A stretch of 64,000 nt of DNA, from the NCBI GenBank assembly GCA_964520985.1, contig CAZFPB010000001.1:1364001-1428000 (forward strand), written 5' to 3'. Under the pieces are notes generated by a model. The model was not told where the DNA came from and did not search any database. It saw only the letters and a list, made by a program, of their open reading frames with translations. This DNA comes from CAYSGL01 sp964520985. Lineage in GTDB: Bacteria; Pseudomonadota; Alphaproteobacteria; Micavibrionales; Micavibrionaceae. Positions 1 to 8,712 of the stretch are shown piece by piece (the stretch's first letter is position 1; each line of letters starts with the position of its first letter). Position numbers and translations under genes: made by a program.

Positions 1-1444
1 AGAGCTTTACCCCGCGCTCGCCGACCAGCGTGTCATAGCCGAGCGGCAGGCGCATAATGAAGTCATGGGCAAAGGCGCGTTCGGCCGCATGGATGATTTC
101 TTCCATCGAAGCGCCCGGGTTGCCGTAGGCGATGTTTTCGGCCAGCGAGCGGTGGAACAGGACGGGGTCCTGCGGCACCAGCGCGATTGATTTACGCAGC
201 GAGGCCTGCGTGACCGCCGCAATATTCTGCCCGTCGATGCGAATGGCGCCGCTTTGGATATCATAGAGGCGCTGCACCAGTTTGACGAAGGTCGACTTGC
301 CCGATCCTGACGCGCCAACCAGCGCGACTTTCTCGCCTGACTGAATGGTGAGGGAAAAGTTTTCATACAAAGCCGCGCTTTGCCCTTTATAGGAAAAGGT
401 CACGGCATCAAACTCGATCAAGCCGCTCTTGGGCTGGAAAATGGTGGCATCCGGCGCATCCTGCACATTGACGCCTGTCTTCCAGAAAAAGACGATATCC
501 TCCATCTCCGAAATTGATTTTTGCAGGTTGGATATCTGCTCGCCAATATGACGCAGCCAGACGACCAGCACGATATCGGCCGTGATGACATAGACGATAT
601 CCCCGGTATCCGCCCGCCCCTGCTGCCAAAGCCACAGCGCCAGGCCGATCATGGCCGTCATCATGCCGATGGCCATCAGGCGGCGGATGAAATCGTTGGT
701 GTTGCCGACCTGCCAGGCATTCAGGGAAATTTTGCGCCACTGCGTTGTCACGTTTATGAAACGTGTATGCTCATCCTGCTCCCGGCCGAATGTTTTCACA
801 GCTGAGTTAGACGTAACGGCATCGGCCAGCGCCGCGCCGACTTTGGTGTCTTCGGCCGCACTTTTGCGATAGCGCGGCGCGTTGATTTTAACGATCAGGT
901 AGGTGCTGATGCCGACATAGAGCGCTATACACACCAGCGTTACGACACCCATGATCGGCCAGCGCATCCAGAGCAGAACAATGGTCGACACCATCACAAT
1001 GATAGTCGGCAACAGGTACATGAATAAAATATTTTCATAGCTGTCGAACGCCCACATGCCGCGGGTAATCTTGCGCACCGTGCCGCCGGCAAAGGCATTG
1101 GCGTGCCAGTCCGTCGAAAACCGCTGGACCTTGCCGAAGGCATCGCTGACCACGCTCTGCAGGTTATGGCTGACCATGGTGTTCCAGGCATAATATGCCG
1201 CCTTGTTCAGGGTGTGATAGACCGCTTCCACCACGAGCAGCAAGCCAAAAACGCCCAGGACGATATTCATGGGCTGGTTCGCCGATACGGCGCTGATGAG
1301 CTTGCCGATCACGACAGGAAACAGCGTGTCGGTAAAGGCAGCCAGCGCCATGCCCGTCACAGCGATAGCGAACAGTCCGCGTTTTTCACGAAAATAGTGC
1401 AGCGTGAAAGCGATGATATCTTTATAGGTAATTTTATCAGTCAT
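1..1444 (-). CDS. ABC exporter, fused membrane and ATPase domains (3' end outside window)
   Basis: Seen: an ATG at 1444 opens a frame that stays open to the window edge, giving 481 residues. Residues 1-330 hold several hydrophobic segments typical of a six-helix exporter domain. The nucleotide-binding domain follows, with Walker A GASGSGKST from residue 377 and a Q-loop VPQDP. The sequence stops at GERGVKLS, just where the ABC signature should begin. Known: this architecture belongs to homodimeric or heterodimeric half-size exporters (MsbA/ATM-like). The substrate cannot be told from sequence. It resembles the exporter at 46401-48194, including a similar DWH motif after the second membrane region. 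Transcription leads out of the window, so partners are unseen. Confidence 0.9.
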   Translation of the reverse strand, partial: MTDKITYKDIIAFTLHYFREKRGLFAIAVTGMALAAFTDTLFPVVIGKLISAVSANQPMNIVLGVFGLLLVVEAVYHTLNKAAYYAWNTMVSHNLQSVVSDAFGKVQRFSTDWHANAFAGGTVRKITRGMWAFDSYENILFMYLLPTIIVMVSTIVLLWMRWPIMGVVTLVCIALYVGISTYLIVKINAPRYRKSAAEDTKVGAALADAVTSNSAVKTFGREQDEHTRFINVTTQWRKISLNAWQVGNTNDFIRRLMAIGMMTAMIGLALWLWQQGRADTGDIVYVITADIVLVVWLRHIGEQISNLQKSISEMEDIVFFWKTGVNVQDAPDATIFQPKSGLIEFDAVTFSYKGQSAALYENFSLTIQSGEKVALVGASGSGKSTFVKLVQRLYDIQSGAIRIDGQNIAAVTQASLRKSIALVPQDPVLFHRSLAENIAYGNPGASMEEIIHAAERAFAHDFIMRLPLGYDTLVGERGVKL

Positions 1445-1754
1445 AGAGAATTCCAATCAATAACGGGGTAAACCGGGATCGGGCTTCGGATAAAATCTCT
1501 GTTTTGGCGGAGGTTGTATACGGCCCGATAGACTTTTGTCCCGGGCCGATCGCGTTTTATTTTACGCGGATAGCCCGGAAACGGCGGCGGATGCTTTCAC
1601 AAAATATAGGCGCACGGGTCGTTCCCTTTAAACTTGTTGAAAAAATACTATGTCATACAGAAGTGCAAAATGGCAATAGAATAAAAGTTGTATAGCTTTG
1701 TACCTCTCATAAAAACCCTCATCAAACCTTTAGAAAGCCGCTACAATCATTTCT
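1445..1754. promoter_or_regulatory. 310-base divergent intergenic region
   Basis: This gap separates the leftward ABC exporter from rightward rnr and should hold both promoters. The only recognisable element is TACAAT at 1742-1747, a good -10 match ending 7 bases before the rnr ATG; a matching -35 is not evident. A 63-codon TTG-started frame at 1504-1695 has no ribosome binding site or family resemblance and is not called a gene. Confidence 0.3.
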
Positions 1755-3989
1755 ATGAATAATACCCCCACAAAAAAAGATATTCTTGACCTTATCGCCC
1801 GTAGCAGAAATCCGCTGACCAAGCGCGACATCGTGCATGCCTTTGGCATCAAGGGCGACGACCGCCGCGACATTAAAGATTTTCTGCACGAACTGCTGGA
1901 CGAGGGTGCCATTATCAAGCAGGTGGGCCAGACTTACACTGTGCCAAATTCGCTGCCCGACGTAACACTGGTTGAAGTCGATAAAATTGATATTGACGGC
2001 GACGTCTTTGCGCGCCCTGTCGATTGGAACGAAGACACGCAAGGCCCGGCGCCGCGCATTGAAATTGTGCCCGATAAAAAAGGTCATGCGGTGCTGAAAG
2101 AAAAAGACCGCGCGCTGGTGCGCCTGACGAAATTCACCGACAAGGTCTATGAAGGGACCATCGTCCGCAAACTGGATGATGAAAAAGGCCGCATCATCGG
2201 TCTCGTACGTCAGCAGAAAAAAGCCTATGTGCTGGTGCCGACAGATAAGAAAGCGCGGCATGATTTTATTATCGATGCCGGCGATATCGGCGAAGCCAAA
2301 GATGGCGACCTCGCCGTTGGCGAAGTACAGCCGTCGCGCAATGCCGGTCCGAAAAGAGTGCGCATCATTGAAGTAATCGGGCGCCGGGATAATCCCAAAG
2401 CCATTTCGCTGATCGCGCTGTATGAAGCGGGACTGAATGAAAAATTCCCGGATAAGGTTGTCGAAGATACCAAGGGTATGGTCGTGCCGCCACTCGGTAA
2501 CCGTGAAGATTTACGCGACGTGCCGCTGGTCACGATCGATGGCGCCGATGCGCGCGATTTTGATGACGCAGTTTTTGCCGAGAAACTGGAAGACGGCGGA
2601 TACCATCTGATCGTCGCGATTGCCGATGTCGCGCACTATGTGCGTTTCGGCACCGCACTTGACCGTGAAGCCTACAAGCGCGGCAACTCGACGTACTTTC
2701 CTGACCGCGTCGTGCCAATGCTGCCTGAAGCGCTCTCGAACGATTTGTGCTCGCTGCGCCCCAACGAAGTGCGCGCCAGCATGGGCTTTCATCTCTGGAT
2801 CGATAGCGCCGGCAATTTGAGCCGTCACAAGGTATTCCGCGGATTGATCAAATCGGTGGCGCGCCTGACGTATGAACAGGTGCAGGATGCCAAGGACGGC
2901 AATCCGAATGAATTGACCCGCCCATTGCTAGACACTGTGATTGCGCCACTTTACGAAGCTTATGATATTTTGATGAAGGCGCGCGAACGCCGTGGCGCTT
3001 TAGAACTCGATTTACCGGAACGCCAGATTCTGATCGACGCGCAAGGCAACATGACCGGCGTGAAAAACCGAGCGCGCTATGACTCGCACAAGCTAATCGA
3101 AGAATTTATGATTTTGGCGAACGTTGCAGCCGCCAGCGCGCTCGAAGCCAAGAAAGCGCCTTGCGTTTACCGCGTACACGACAAACCGAAACAGGAAAAA
3201 CTTGATAGCGCCCGTGAGTTCGTCGAGACGTTTGGTCTCTCGCTGCCCAAGGGCGGCGTGGTGAAACCGGAGCAGATTAATTTCCTGCTCAAAAAAGCGG
3301 CGGACATGGAATATTCGCACCTAATCAGCGAAGTTATTTTACGCTGCCAGTCACAGGCGATTTATTCGCCGGAGAATATCGGCCACTTCGGACTGGCCCT
3401 GACCAAATATGCCCACTTCACCTCGCCTATCCGCCGCTATGCCGATTTGCTGGTACACCGATCGCTGATCCGCGCTTATGGGCTAGGTGAAGGCGGACTC
3501 GATGAAGAAGAAGCGGTTACGCTGGAAGAACGCTCGACCCACATTTCGCAGACCGAGCGCACCAGTATGGAAGCCGAGCGCGGCGCAGTCGACCGCTTCA
3601 CCGCTACCTGGCTTGCCAGCAGGATCGGCGAAAGCTTCACCGGCAAAATCAATGGTGTCACCCGCTTCGGCCTGTTCGTCACGCTGGATGAAAACGGCGC
3701 GGACGGCCTCGTCCCCATGCGCTCGCTGGATGGTGATTTCTACGTCCATGATGAGAAGCAGCATGCCCTTGTCGGTCGCCGCACAGGCCGGGTTTACCGT
3801 CTGGGCGCCCCTGTTACTATTCGCATTACCGAGGCTGATGGCCTGACCGGATCTTCGGTTTTTGAGATCGTCGGCCATGGCGGCGCGGATCTGGTTGGGG
3901 TTAAATTCAAAAATTCTAATAGAAAACCCTTGCAGAAAAAGCATAACAGCTATAACAAAAACGGAGGAAAGTTTAAAAAGCGTCGTTAG
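1755..3989 (+). CDS. rnr: Ribonuclease R
   Basis: A processive 3'-to-5' exoribonuclease that degrades structured RNA and takes part in mRNA and rRNA quality control in the cytoplasm. Seen: 744 residues. An N-terminal winged-helix-like region and cold-shock domains precede the RNB catalytic domain. The RNB motif DGADARDFDDAV carries D262, D268, D270 and D271, matching the E. coli catalytic aspartates D272, D278, D280 and D281. An S1 RNA-binding domain lies at about 630-715, followed by a Lys/Arg/Asn-rich tail of about 28 residues as in most RNase R proteins. No Shine-Dalgarno precedes the ATG, and a -10-like box sits 7 bases upstream. The next gene starts 25 bases downstream on the same strand and is probably cotranscribed. 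Confidence 0.97.
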   Translation: MNNTPTKKDILDLIARSRNPLTKRDIVHAFGIKGDDRRDIKDFLHELLDEGAIIKQVGQTYTVPNSLPDVTLVEVDKIDIDGDVFARPVDWNEDTQGPAPRIEIVPDKKGHAVLKEKDRALVRLTKFTDKVYEGTIVRKLDDEKGRIIGLVRQQKKAYVLVPTDKKARHDFIIDAGDIGEAKDGDLAVGEVQPSRNAGPKRVRIIEVIGRRDNPKAISLIALYEAGLNEKFPDKVVEDTKGMVVPPLGNREDLRDVPLVTIDGADARDFDDAVFAEKLEDGGYHLIVAIADVAHYVRFGTALDREAYKRGNSTYFPDRVVPMLPEALSNDLCSLRPNEVRASMGFHLWIDSAGNLSRHKVFRGLIKSVARLTYEQVQDAKDGNPNELTRPLLDTVIAPLYEAYDILMKARERRGALELDLPERQILIDAQGNMTGVKNRARYDSHKLIEEFMILANVAAASALEAKKAPCVYRVHDKPKQEKLDSAREFVETFGLSLPKGGVVKPEQINFLLKKAADMEYSHLISEVILRCQSQAIYSPENIGHFGLALTKYAHFTSPIRRYADLLVHRSLIRAYGLGEGGLDEEEAVTLEERSTHISQTERTSMEAERGAVDRFTATWLASRIGESFTGKINGVTRFGLFVTLDENGADGLVPMRSLDGDFYVHDEKQHALVGRRTGRVYRLGAPVTIRITEADGLTGSSVFEIVGHGGADLVGVKFKNSNRKPLQKKHNSYNKNGGKFKKRR

Positions 3990-4014
3990 TTTTACTGTGT
4001 GAAAGGGTATTAAT

Positions 4015-5415
4015 ATGGCTAAAAAACCACAAACTCCCAAAGAAGCCCCTGTTTTCTTTACTTTTAGCAGCCCTGTTACCAAACGGCTCATCACTTCCCA
4101 AAAAGCAAATTTCCTTCAGCGTATCCGTGAGGAATTGCGGCTGGTAACCATCACGCAGAATACGGGCAAAGCCTTGGTTCTGGAGATACGCGGCGCCGCC
4201 ATAGCGGAACAAGCCACCTATGATCTTCTGGCAAAGCTCGAAAAAGAGGCTCGTACCATCGAAATACGCGAAAAGCTGGCCTTCGTAAAAAAAGTCCAGG
4301 ATCAGCATTGGCGTGAACTGGATTCCCACTTTGCCGTCTTTATTAAAGATGCCAAAGACAGAATATCGTCCGACCAAAGAACGAAGGTCGCTGCCGAGCA
4401 GGCCGCCAAATCAGCCGTCAAACAGATGACGGAACAATTCGGACCTTTACTGAAAAGCTTCAAAAAAAGCGCGGGCACGGGCTCCAAATCTATTCAGGGC
4501 GCCGCAAAAAATGGCCTCATCCCCCTGCTGAGTGACTATATGCCGCTCAACGTAAACTCGGCTTTGGCATACACCGCCTTGAGAGATCCCGATATTAAGG
4601 CCGCCTTTATGGCAGGCGATGCGGGTGGTGGGAAAACCATCACGGCGATGGCTGCCGCGATTGCTATGTACAATGCCGGTGAAATAGACAATATCCATAT
4701 TTTCCGCCCACGCACATCGACTGGCAAAAAAGATATGGGCGCCTTTCCGGGGGGGCCCGAAGGTAAAATGGCCCCCTATCTTAAAGGAGGGATCAACAAC
4801 AACCTGATCAAACTGACAGGGCTGGGGTTGGATCATTTTATCTCCAAAGGCATTATTATTGCGGCCACTCCTGATCTGGAGCGCGGCGAGACGCATGACC
4901 GTACCTGCATGATTATTGACGAAGCGCAAAACCTGACCGTCTCCGAGGCTGAATTGCTGGAAAGACGCATGGGTGAAGGCGCCAAAATGGTATTCACGGG
5001 TGACTTTGCCGGACAGAACGACCTGTTCTTGCAAGAGCCAGGATTGGTGCGCATGATCGTGGCCATCGGCCACAATGTAAAACAGGATCTGTCACTGGCC
5101 AAAGCCTATGCTTTCATTCGCTATACGGAAGAAGATTCAAAAGCGCGCAACCCCCTGCTCACCAGCATCATTAATGCCCATAAAAATCTACCCGACGAAT
5201 ACAGATCATTGCAGGATGCCTTTAATGAGACTGATAGACACACCAACCGCGCTAAAGCACTGGAAAATATGAAGAACTTTGCTAGCAAGATCATGGAAGA
5301 GCCTGCCCTGACCACGGCGAAACGCTTTACGCCCGCCGCTCAGAAACGCTTCCCGGCGATGTTCGAACAGGGGCAAAGCAACGTGGTCAAAATGCCGACG
5401 CGCCAGATCTCATAA
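4015..5415 (+). CDS. PhoH-family P-loop ATPase with long helical N-terminus
   Basis: Seen: 466 residues. Walker A is GDAGGGKT at about 202-209, Walker B is MIIDEAQN at about 300, and MVFTGDFAGQND follows at about 327. These correspond to the PhoH signatures (GPAGTGKT, ILDEAQN, VTGDxxQ). The RPRTSTGKKDMGAFPG stretch matches the PhoH RPAVEAGExLGFLPG region. Residues 1-170 are charged, Ala-rich and probably helical, unlike the KH-like or PIN domains usually fused to PhoH. Known: PhoH proteins are cytoplasmic ATPases linked to RNA metabolism or helicase activity. The position right after RNase R fits an RNA role, by inference. A ribosome binding site (GAAAGGG) precedes the ATG. Confidence 0.8.
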   Translation: MAKKPQTPKEAPVFFTFSSPVTKRLITSQKANFLQRIREELRLVTITQNTGKALVLEIRGAAIAEQATYDLLAKLEKEARTIEIREKLAFVKKVQDQHWRELDSHFAVFIKDAKDRISSDQRTKVAAEQAAKSAVKQMTEQFGPLLKSFKKSAGTGSKSIQGAAKNGLIPLLSDYMPLNVNSALAYTALRDPDIKAAFMAGDAGGGKTITAMAAAIAMYNAGEIDNIHIFRPRTSTGKKDMGAFPGGPEGKMAPYLKGGINNNLIKLTGLGLDHFISKGIIIAATPDLERGETHDRTCMIIDEAQNLTVSEAELLERRMGEGAKMVFTGDFAGQNDLFLQEPGLVRMIVAIGHNVKQDLSLAKAYAFIRYTEEDSKARNPLLTSIINAHKNLPDEYRSLQDAFNETDRHTNRAKALENMKNFASKIMEEPALTTAKRFTPAAQKRFPAMFEQGQSNVVKMPTRQIS

Positions 5416-5419
5416 AAAC

Positions 5420-5447
5420 TTGACATCCCGGCTAAAATCCGTAGATT
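5420..5447 (+). promoter_or_regulatory. Candidate sigma-70 promoter for rpmG
   Basis: TTGACA (5420-5425), a 16-base spacer and TAGATT (5442-5447) lie about 33 bases before the rpmG ATG. The -35 is perfect and the -10 matches at four of six positions. It lies just past the stop of the PhoH-family gene, so rpmG can be transcribed on its own. Confidence 0.45.
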
Positions 5448-5479
5448 GCGGGCTGAAATTCTAACAAGACGAGGCTAAA

Positions 5480-5659
5480 ATGGCTAAAAAAGGCGGCGCA
5501 CAGAAGGTTCGCATGGAGAGCTCAGAGGGAACGGGCTACCGTTACTATGCGAAAAAAGGCGCGAAATACACCGAAAAGCTGAAAATGCGCAAGTACGACC
5601 CGATCGCGCGCAAACACGTGATTTTCGAAGAAAAGAAAATGCCTCCGCACAAGAAATAA
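5480..5659 (+). CDS. rpmG: 50S ribosomal protein L33
   Basis: A small protein of the large ribosomal subunit near the E site. Seen: 59 residues, basic, with the conserved KYDPIARKHV segment and a TGYRYY segment matching the TGFFYV region of alphaproteobacterial L33. The four zinc-binding cysteines of C+ L33 paralogues are absent, so this is the zinc-independent form usual in the class. The start ATG is preceded by AGACGAGG. The gene is flanked by its own candidate promoter and a strong terminator, so it is probably monocistronic. Confidence 0.95.
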   Translation: MAKKGGAQKVRMESSEGTGYRYYAKKGAKYTEKLKMRKYDPIARKHVIFEEKKMPPHKK

Positions 5660-5681
5660 GCGGCACAGCATCACAATTGAT

Positions 5682-5710
5682 AAAAAAGCGCCCCTTGAGG
5701 CGCTTTTTTT
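5682..5710. terminator. Bidirectional terminator between rpmG and pleD
   Basis: The stem GCGCC (5688-5692) pairs with GGCGC (5699-5703) around a 6-base loop, flanked by an A-run on the left and a T-run on the right. It can stop rightward rpmG and leftward pleD transcription. The pleD stop codon (5709-5711) overlaps its right edge. Confidence 0.85.
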
Positions 5711-7136
5711 ATTCCATGAACTGGCGGGCGACCCGCAGATACTGGCTGGGATCCAAAGTCCCCTTGCCTTCGAAGACGGTGCGGTTTCGGCCGTCTTCCT
5801 TGGCTTCATACAGCGCCTTATCGGCGCGCTCCAGCACATCCTCGGTGCGGTGGCCTTCGGTGTCGATCAGCGTGCCACCGATGGAAGTCGTCACCGTCAC
5901 CTGCTTCTCAGGCACATTGACCTCAAATGGCACTTCGCCGATTGTGCGGCGCAGACGTTCGGCAATGAAATGAGCCATGTCCACGGAGACGTCCGGGAGG
6001 ATCACCACGAATTCTTCCCCGCCAAGACGGGCGACCAAGTCGAAGCTGCGGAGCGAATCTTTGACGCGCTGCGCGAAGATTTTGAGCACCTCATCACCGA
6101 TGCCGTGACCATAGGTATCGTTAAAAGTTTTAAAATGGTCGATGTCCATCAACAGCACGCACAGAGACTTTTTCTGCTCAACGGTTTTCTGCAGCAGTTT
6201 TTGCAAGTGGGCTTCGAAGTAGCGGCGGTTATACAGACCCGTCAGCGAATCCGTCAGCGCCATTGAGAGAGAAATTTCATAGGTGGAGCGCAGGCGCTCC
6301 TGGAAGCGTTTACGGCGAACCTGCGTGCGAACGCGCGCGAGCAGTTCATTGGCGTCAACCGGACGGTGAATATAATCGTGCGCGCCCATCTCCAGACCCT
6401 GCGCAATACGGCCCATATCATCTTCGGTGGCGATCATCAAAATAGGCACAGATCGCGTGCGCTCCGACGAGCGTAAGTGCGAACATAAACGCAAACCATC
6501 TTCGCCCTGCAGATTCAGTGACACGGCAAGCAGATCGTAATCTGCTTCACGAATACGCTCCAGCGCTTCAGTGCCCGTCTGCACAGTAACGACAATGTCG
6601 TTATCTTCTTTCAGCGCAGCCGCGAATTTTTCGGCATCGTAGGATTGATCTTCAATCACAAGGATTCGCGCATTCTCGACCGGTTCGGTCATTGCGTTCG
6701 CGGTACCTTCCATGACGCCGAGCTGGTTGGCGGTTTTTTCGCGCACCTTCCATTCATCGATCGTCATTTTCAAACGCACCAGGGATCGCACACGCGCCAT
6801 CAGCGCCACATCGTTCAGCGGCTTGCTAAGGAAGTCATCTGCGCCGGCCTCCAAACCTTTGATGCGGTCGGCAGAATCGGTGAGCGCCGTGACCATGACG
6901 ACCGGAATATGCGCGACTAATGGATTGGCCTTTATGCGGCGACAGACTTCGAAGCCGTCCATTTCCGGCATCATCACATCGAGCAGCACAATATCCGGCG
7001 CTTCGGTTTCCACTTTGATCAGCGCTTCCGCGCCGGAGGTGGCCGTGAGCACATCGTAATATTCACCCGACAGCTTGGCTTCGAGCAGTTTTACGTTCGG
7101 CAATATATCGTCGACGACAAGGACGCGAGCAGACAT
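5709..7136 (-). CDS. pleD: Response regulator diguanylate cyclase PleD
   Basis: Makes cyclic di-GMP from two GTP after phosphorylation. In Caulobacter it drives the motile-to-sessile change. Seen: 475 residues in the order REC-REC-GGDEF. The first receiver has D9, D10 and phospho-acceptor D53 (LLDVMMPEMDG), the same number as in Caulobacter. The second receiver lacks the acceptor aspartate (LLAVSLNLQGEDG) and is the dimerisation adaptor. The cyclase domain ends in GGEEF, with the inhibitory RxxD site (RSFD) five residues before it, so product inhibition is expected. It starts 6 bases after divK, matching the conserved divK-pleD operon. Confidence 0.96.
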   Translation of the reverse strand: MSARVLVVDDILPNVKLLEAKLSGEYYDVLTATSGAEALIKVETEAPDIVLLDVMMPEMDGFEVCRRIKANPLVAHIPVVMVTALTDSADRIKGLEAGADDFLSKPLNDVALMARVRSLVRLKMTIDEWKVREKTANQLGVMEGTANAMTEPVENARILVIEDQSYDAEKFAAALKEDNDIVVTVQTGTEALERIREADYDLLAVSLNLQGEDGLRLCSHLRSSERTRSVPILMIATEDDMGRIAQGLEMGAHDYIHRPVDANELLARVRTQVRRKRFQERLRSTYEISLSMALTDSLTGLYNRRYFEAHLQKLLQKTVEQKKSLCVLLMDIDHFKTFNDTYGHGIGDEVLKIFAQRVKDSLRSFDLVARLGGEEFVVILPDVSVDMAHFIAERLRRTIGEVPFEVNVPEKQVTVTTSIGGTLIDTEGHRTEDVLERADKALYEAKEDGRNRTVFEGKGTLDPSQYLRVARQFME

Positions 7137-7142
7137 GACTGA

Positions 7143-7547
7143 TTATCCTTGCACAGTGGCAGAGTCAGGATTGAGATATTTTTGCACTTTGCCAAGAAAC
7201 TGCATCACGGAAATGGGCTTGGAGATATAATCTTCACAGCCGCCTTCGCGGATTTTTTCCTCATCGCCTTTCATGGCAAAAGCGGTAATGGCAATTACCG
7301 GAATTTTTTTCAAATCATCATCGGCTTTGAGCCATTTGGTGACATCGAGGCCGGAAACTTCCGGTAGTTGAATGTCCATCAGGATAAGATCAGGCATCGT
7401 GTCGCGCGCCAGCGCCAGCACTTCACGACCATCGCGCGTTTGAATAACGTCAATGCCATGGGCTTCGAGTAAATCGTGAAAGAGTTTCATGTTGAGTTCG
7501 TTATCCTCAACAATCATCACTTTCTTTTTTGGCGTCTGATCGCTCAC
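7143..7547 (-). CDS. divK: Cell-cycle response regulator DivK
   Basis: A single-domain receiver that, in Caulobacter and relatives, controls the PleC/DivJ/DivL kinases and hence CtrA and cell polarity. Seen: 134 residues from a GTG start at 7547, chosen because TGAGGA lies 4 bases upstream and the receiver domain then begins at residue 9. Acidic residues E14 and D15, acceptor D58 (LILMDIQLP), a TAFAMKGD segment and the KPI lysine are all present. There is no output domain. An upstream in-frame extension would overlap eipB out of frame and has no start signal. It lies about 20 bases after eipB and just before pleD. Confidence 0.95.
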   Translation of the reverse strand: MSDQTPKKKVMIVEDNELNMKLFHDLLEAHGIDVIQTRDGREVLALARDTMPDLILMDIQLPEVSGLDVTKWLKADDDLKKIPVIAITAFAMKGDEEKIREGGCEDYISKPISVMQFLGKVQKYLNPDSATVQG

Positions 7548-7566
7548 AAAATCCTCACACAGGTTG

Positions 7567-8436
7567 TTACGGTTTGGCTTTATCGCCAGGAGTTTGCGCT
7601 TTTTTCGGCTGCGCACCGCAGGTTGGCTCAAGCTTCTCGAGGCCGACCAGGCGCTGGCGCACGGAGAAATCATCATAGTCGATCGTCATATCCGAGATGA
7701 TGCCATTATCATGGAAGATCAGGCTCATTTCGTAATCTGATTCTTCCTCATCACCCTTCACGGGAAAAACTGCCATGCGCACTTTATAAGCAGGCGAATT
7801 CAGTAATGACATGTCCAGACGATCAGATGCTTTAATGCCTGTCATCGGGTCGACCTTGCCGCCAAACACGGTATTGATTTCAATGGGCCCTTCTTCATCG
7901 CTGCCATCAAATACGGTAGCGCTGAAAAACTTGGTGCCTTTCTTGGCTTCCTCGATCATGCGCATGGTGTGCGCAGTCGGGAACATAACATTTTTAGGTA
8001 ACGCGAAAGACAGATCGTCTGGCGAGGTGAATATGGCTTCTTTCAACGTGCTGTGACCGCGCAAGTCCTGATACAACTCGCCATCGCGCGCACGGCGGGA
8101 AGAGAAACTGAATGTGTCATTGGCCTTGGATTCATACGTGGCAAAATCAGAGGCAATGCGCATACCCGGACTGTCGGCATATTCATAGACGAGGTTGAAG
8201 CGGTGATTCGTTACCCAGGCATCGCAGGAGATGCCCCATTCGTAAAACATCTTGCCATGAATATCGATGATCTGGCTGCCGCTACGGGTTGCGCTCAGAT
8301 CGACTTCATAAATGGCGCGGTGCGGTACGGCGGCGGGCGTTTCCTTGGCCGATGGCAGAGGAGGCGCCGCCATTACGGGCGAAAAACCAAGGCAGATCAG
8401 CAGGATAATTAAATAACTGGGGCGCATCCGGTTCAT
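7567..8436 (-). CDS. eipB: EipB-type cell envelope integrity protein (DUF1849)
   Basis: Known: EipB is a periplasmic beta-spiral protein of alphaproteobacteria that maintains envelope integrity in Brucella. Seen: 289 residues with a signal peptide (hydrophobic about 8-22, cleavage near VMAAP), an RAIYEVDL segment opening the mature domain, and WVTNHRF. Besides one Cys in the signal peptide there are two: one in ISCDAW near the start of the domain and one in EPTCGA near the end. This matches the conserved EipB disulfide. A charged, Pro-rich tail follows. The first of two close Met codons is taken as the start. It lies upstream of divK and pleD on the same strand and may share their transcript. 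Confidence 0.88.
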   Translation of the reverse strand: MNRMRPSYLIILLICLGFSPVMAAPPLPSAKETPAAVPHRAIYEVDLSATRSGSQIIDIHGKMFYEWGISCDAWVTNHRFNLVYEYADSPGMRIASDFATYESKANDTFSFSSRRARDGELYQDLRGHSTLKEAIFTSPDDLSFALPKNVMFPTAHTMRMIEEAKKGTKFFSATVFDGSDEEGPIEINTVFGGKVDPMTGIKASDRLDMSLLNSPAYKVRMAVFPVKGDEEESDYEMSLIFHDNGIISDMTIDYDDFSVRQRLVGLEKLEPTCGAQPKKAQTPGDKAKP

Positions 8437-8573
8437 TCAGGACTAGAGGTCAGTGGACCCTTTAACCATACTAAAAAGTCGCCTCCGTGGGAAGGTTTTC
8501 CTCATATAGAGCGGTGAGCGCGCGCAAGCGGCAATAATTGCCCTGCAGTAGGCGGCAATAATTACTGAAAACT

Positions 8574-8584
8574 GTGGATATAAT
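8574..8584. promoter_or_regulatory. TATAAT box overlapping a near-consensus DnaA box
   Basis: The 276 bases between divergent eipB and the GGDEF gene hold a perfect TATAAT at 8579-8584. It overlaps TGTGGATAT, one base from the reverse of the DnaA box TTATCCACA. No good -35 sits at the right distance on the plus strand. The rest of the gap shows nothing recognisable. Confidence 0.25.
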
Positions 8585-8712
8585 CCGGGTGCGGCGCTTT
8601 TTGCCGCCCCATAAATCTAGACAACCAATTGTTTTTAAAAGGAATTTTAAATTGGCACAGGTTTCGCAAGGACTTATTCGTACACGGTTTACGGGTTTAG
8701 GGACGGGATCAC

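Noticed and set aside
1504..1695. 63-codon frame in the gap before rnr
   Set aside because: TTG start, no ribosome binding site and no recognisable protein features.
3483..4094. 203-codon antisense frame across the rnr end and the PhoH-family start
   Set aside because: It overlaps two well-supported genes and has no family likeness.
4447..5073. 208-codon antisense frame within the PhoH-family gene
   Set aside because: Lies wholly inside a gene with intact P-loop motifs; no start signal.
7548..7676. N-terminal extension of DivK to an upstream Met
   Set aside because: It would overlap eipB out of frame and add residues absent from the family; the GTG at 7547 has a good ribosome binding site.
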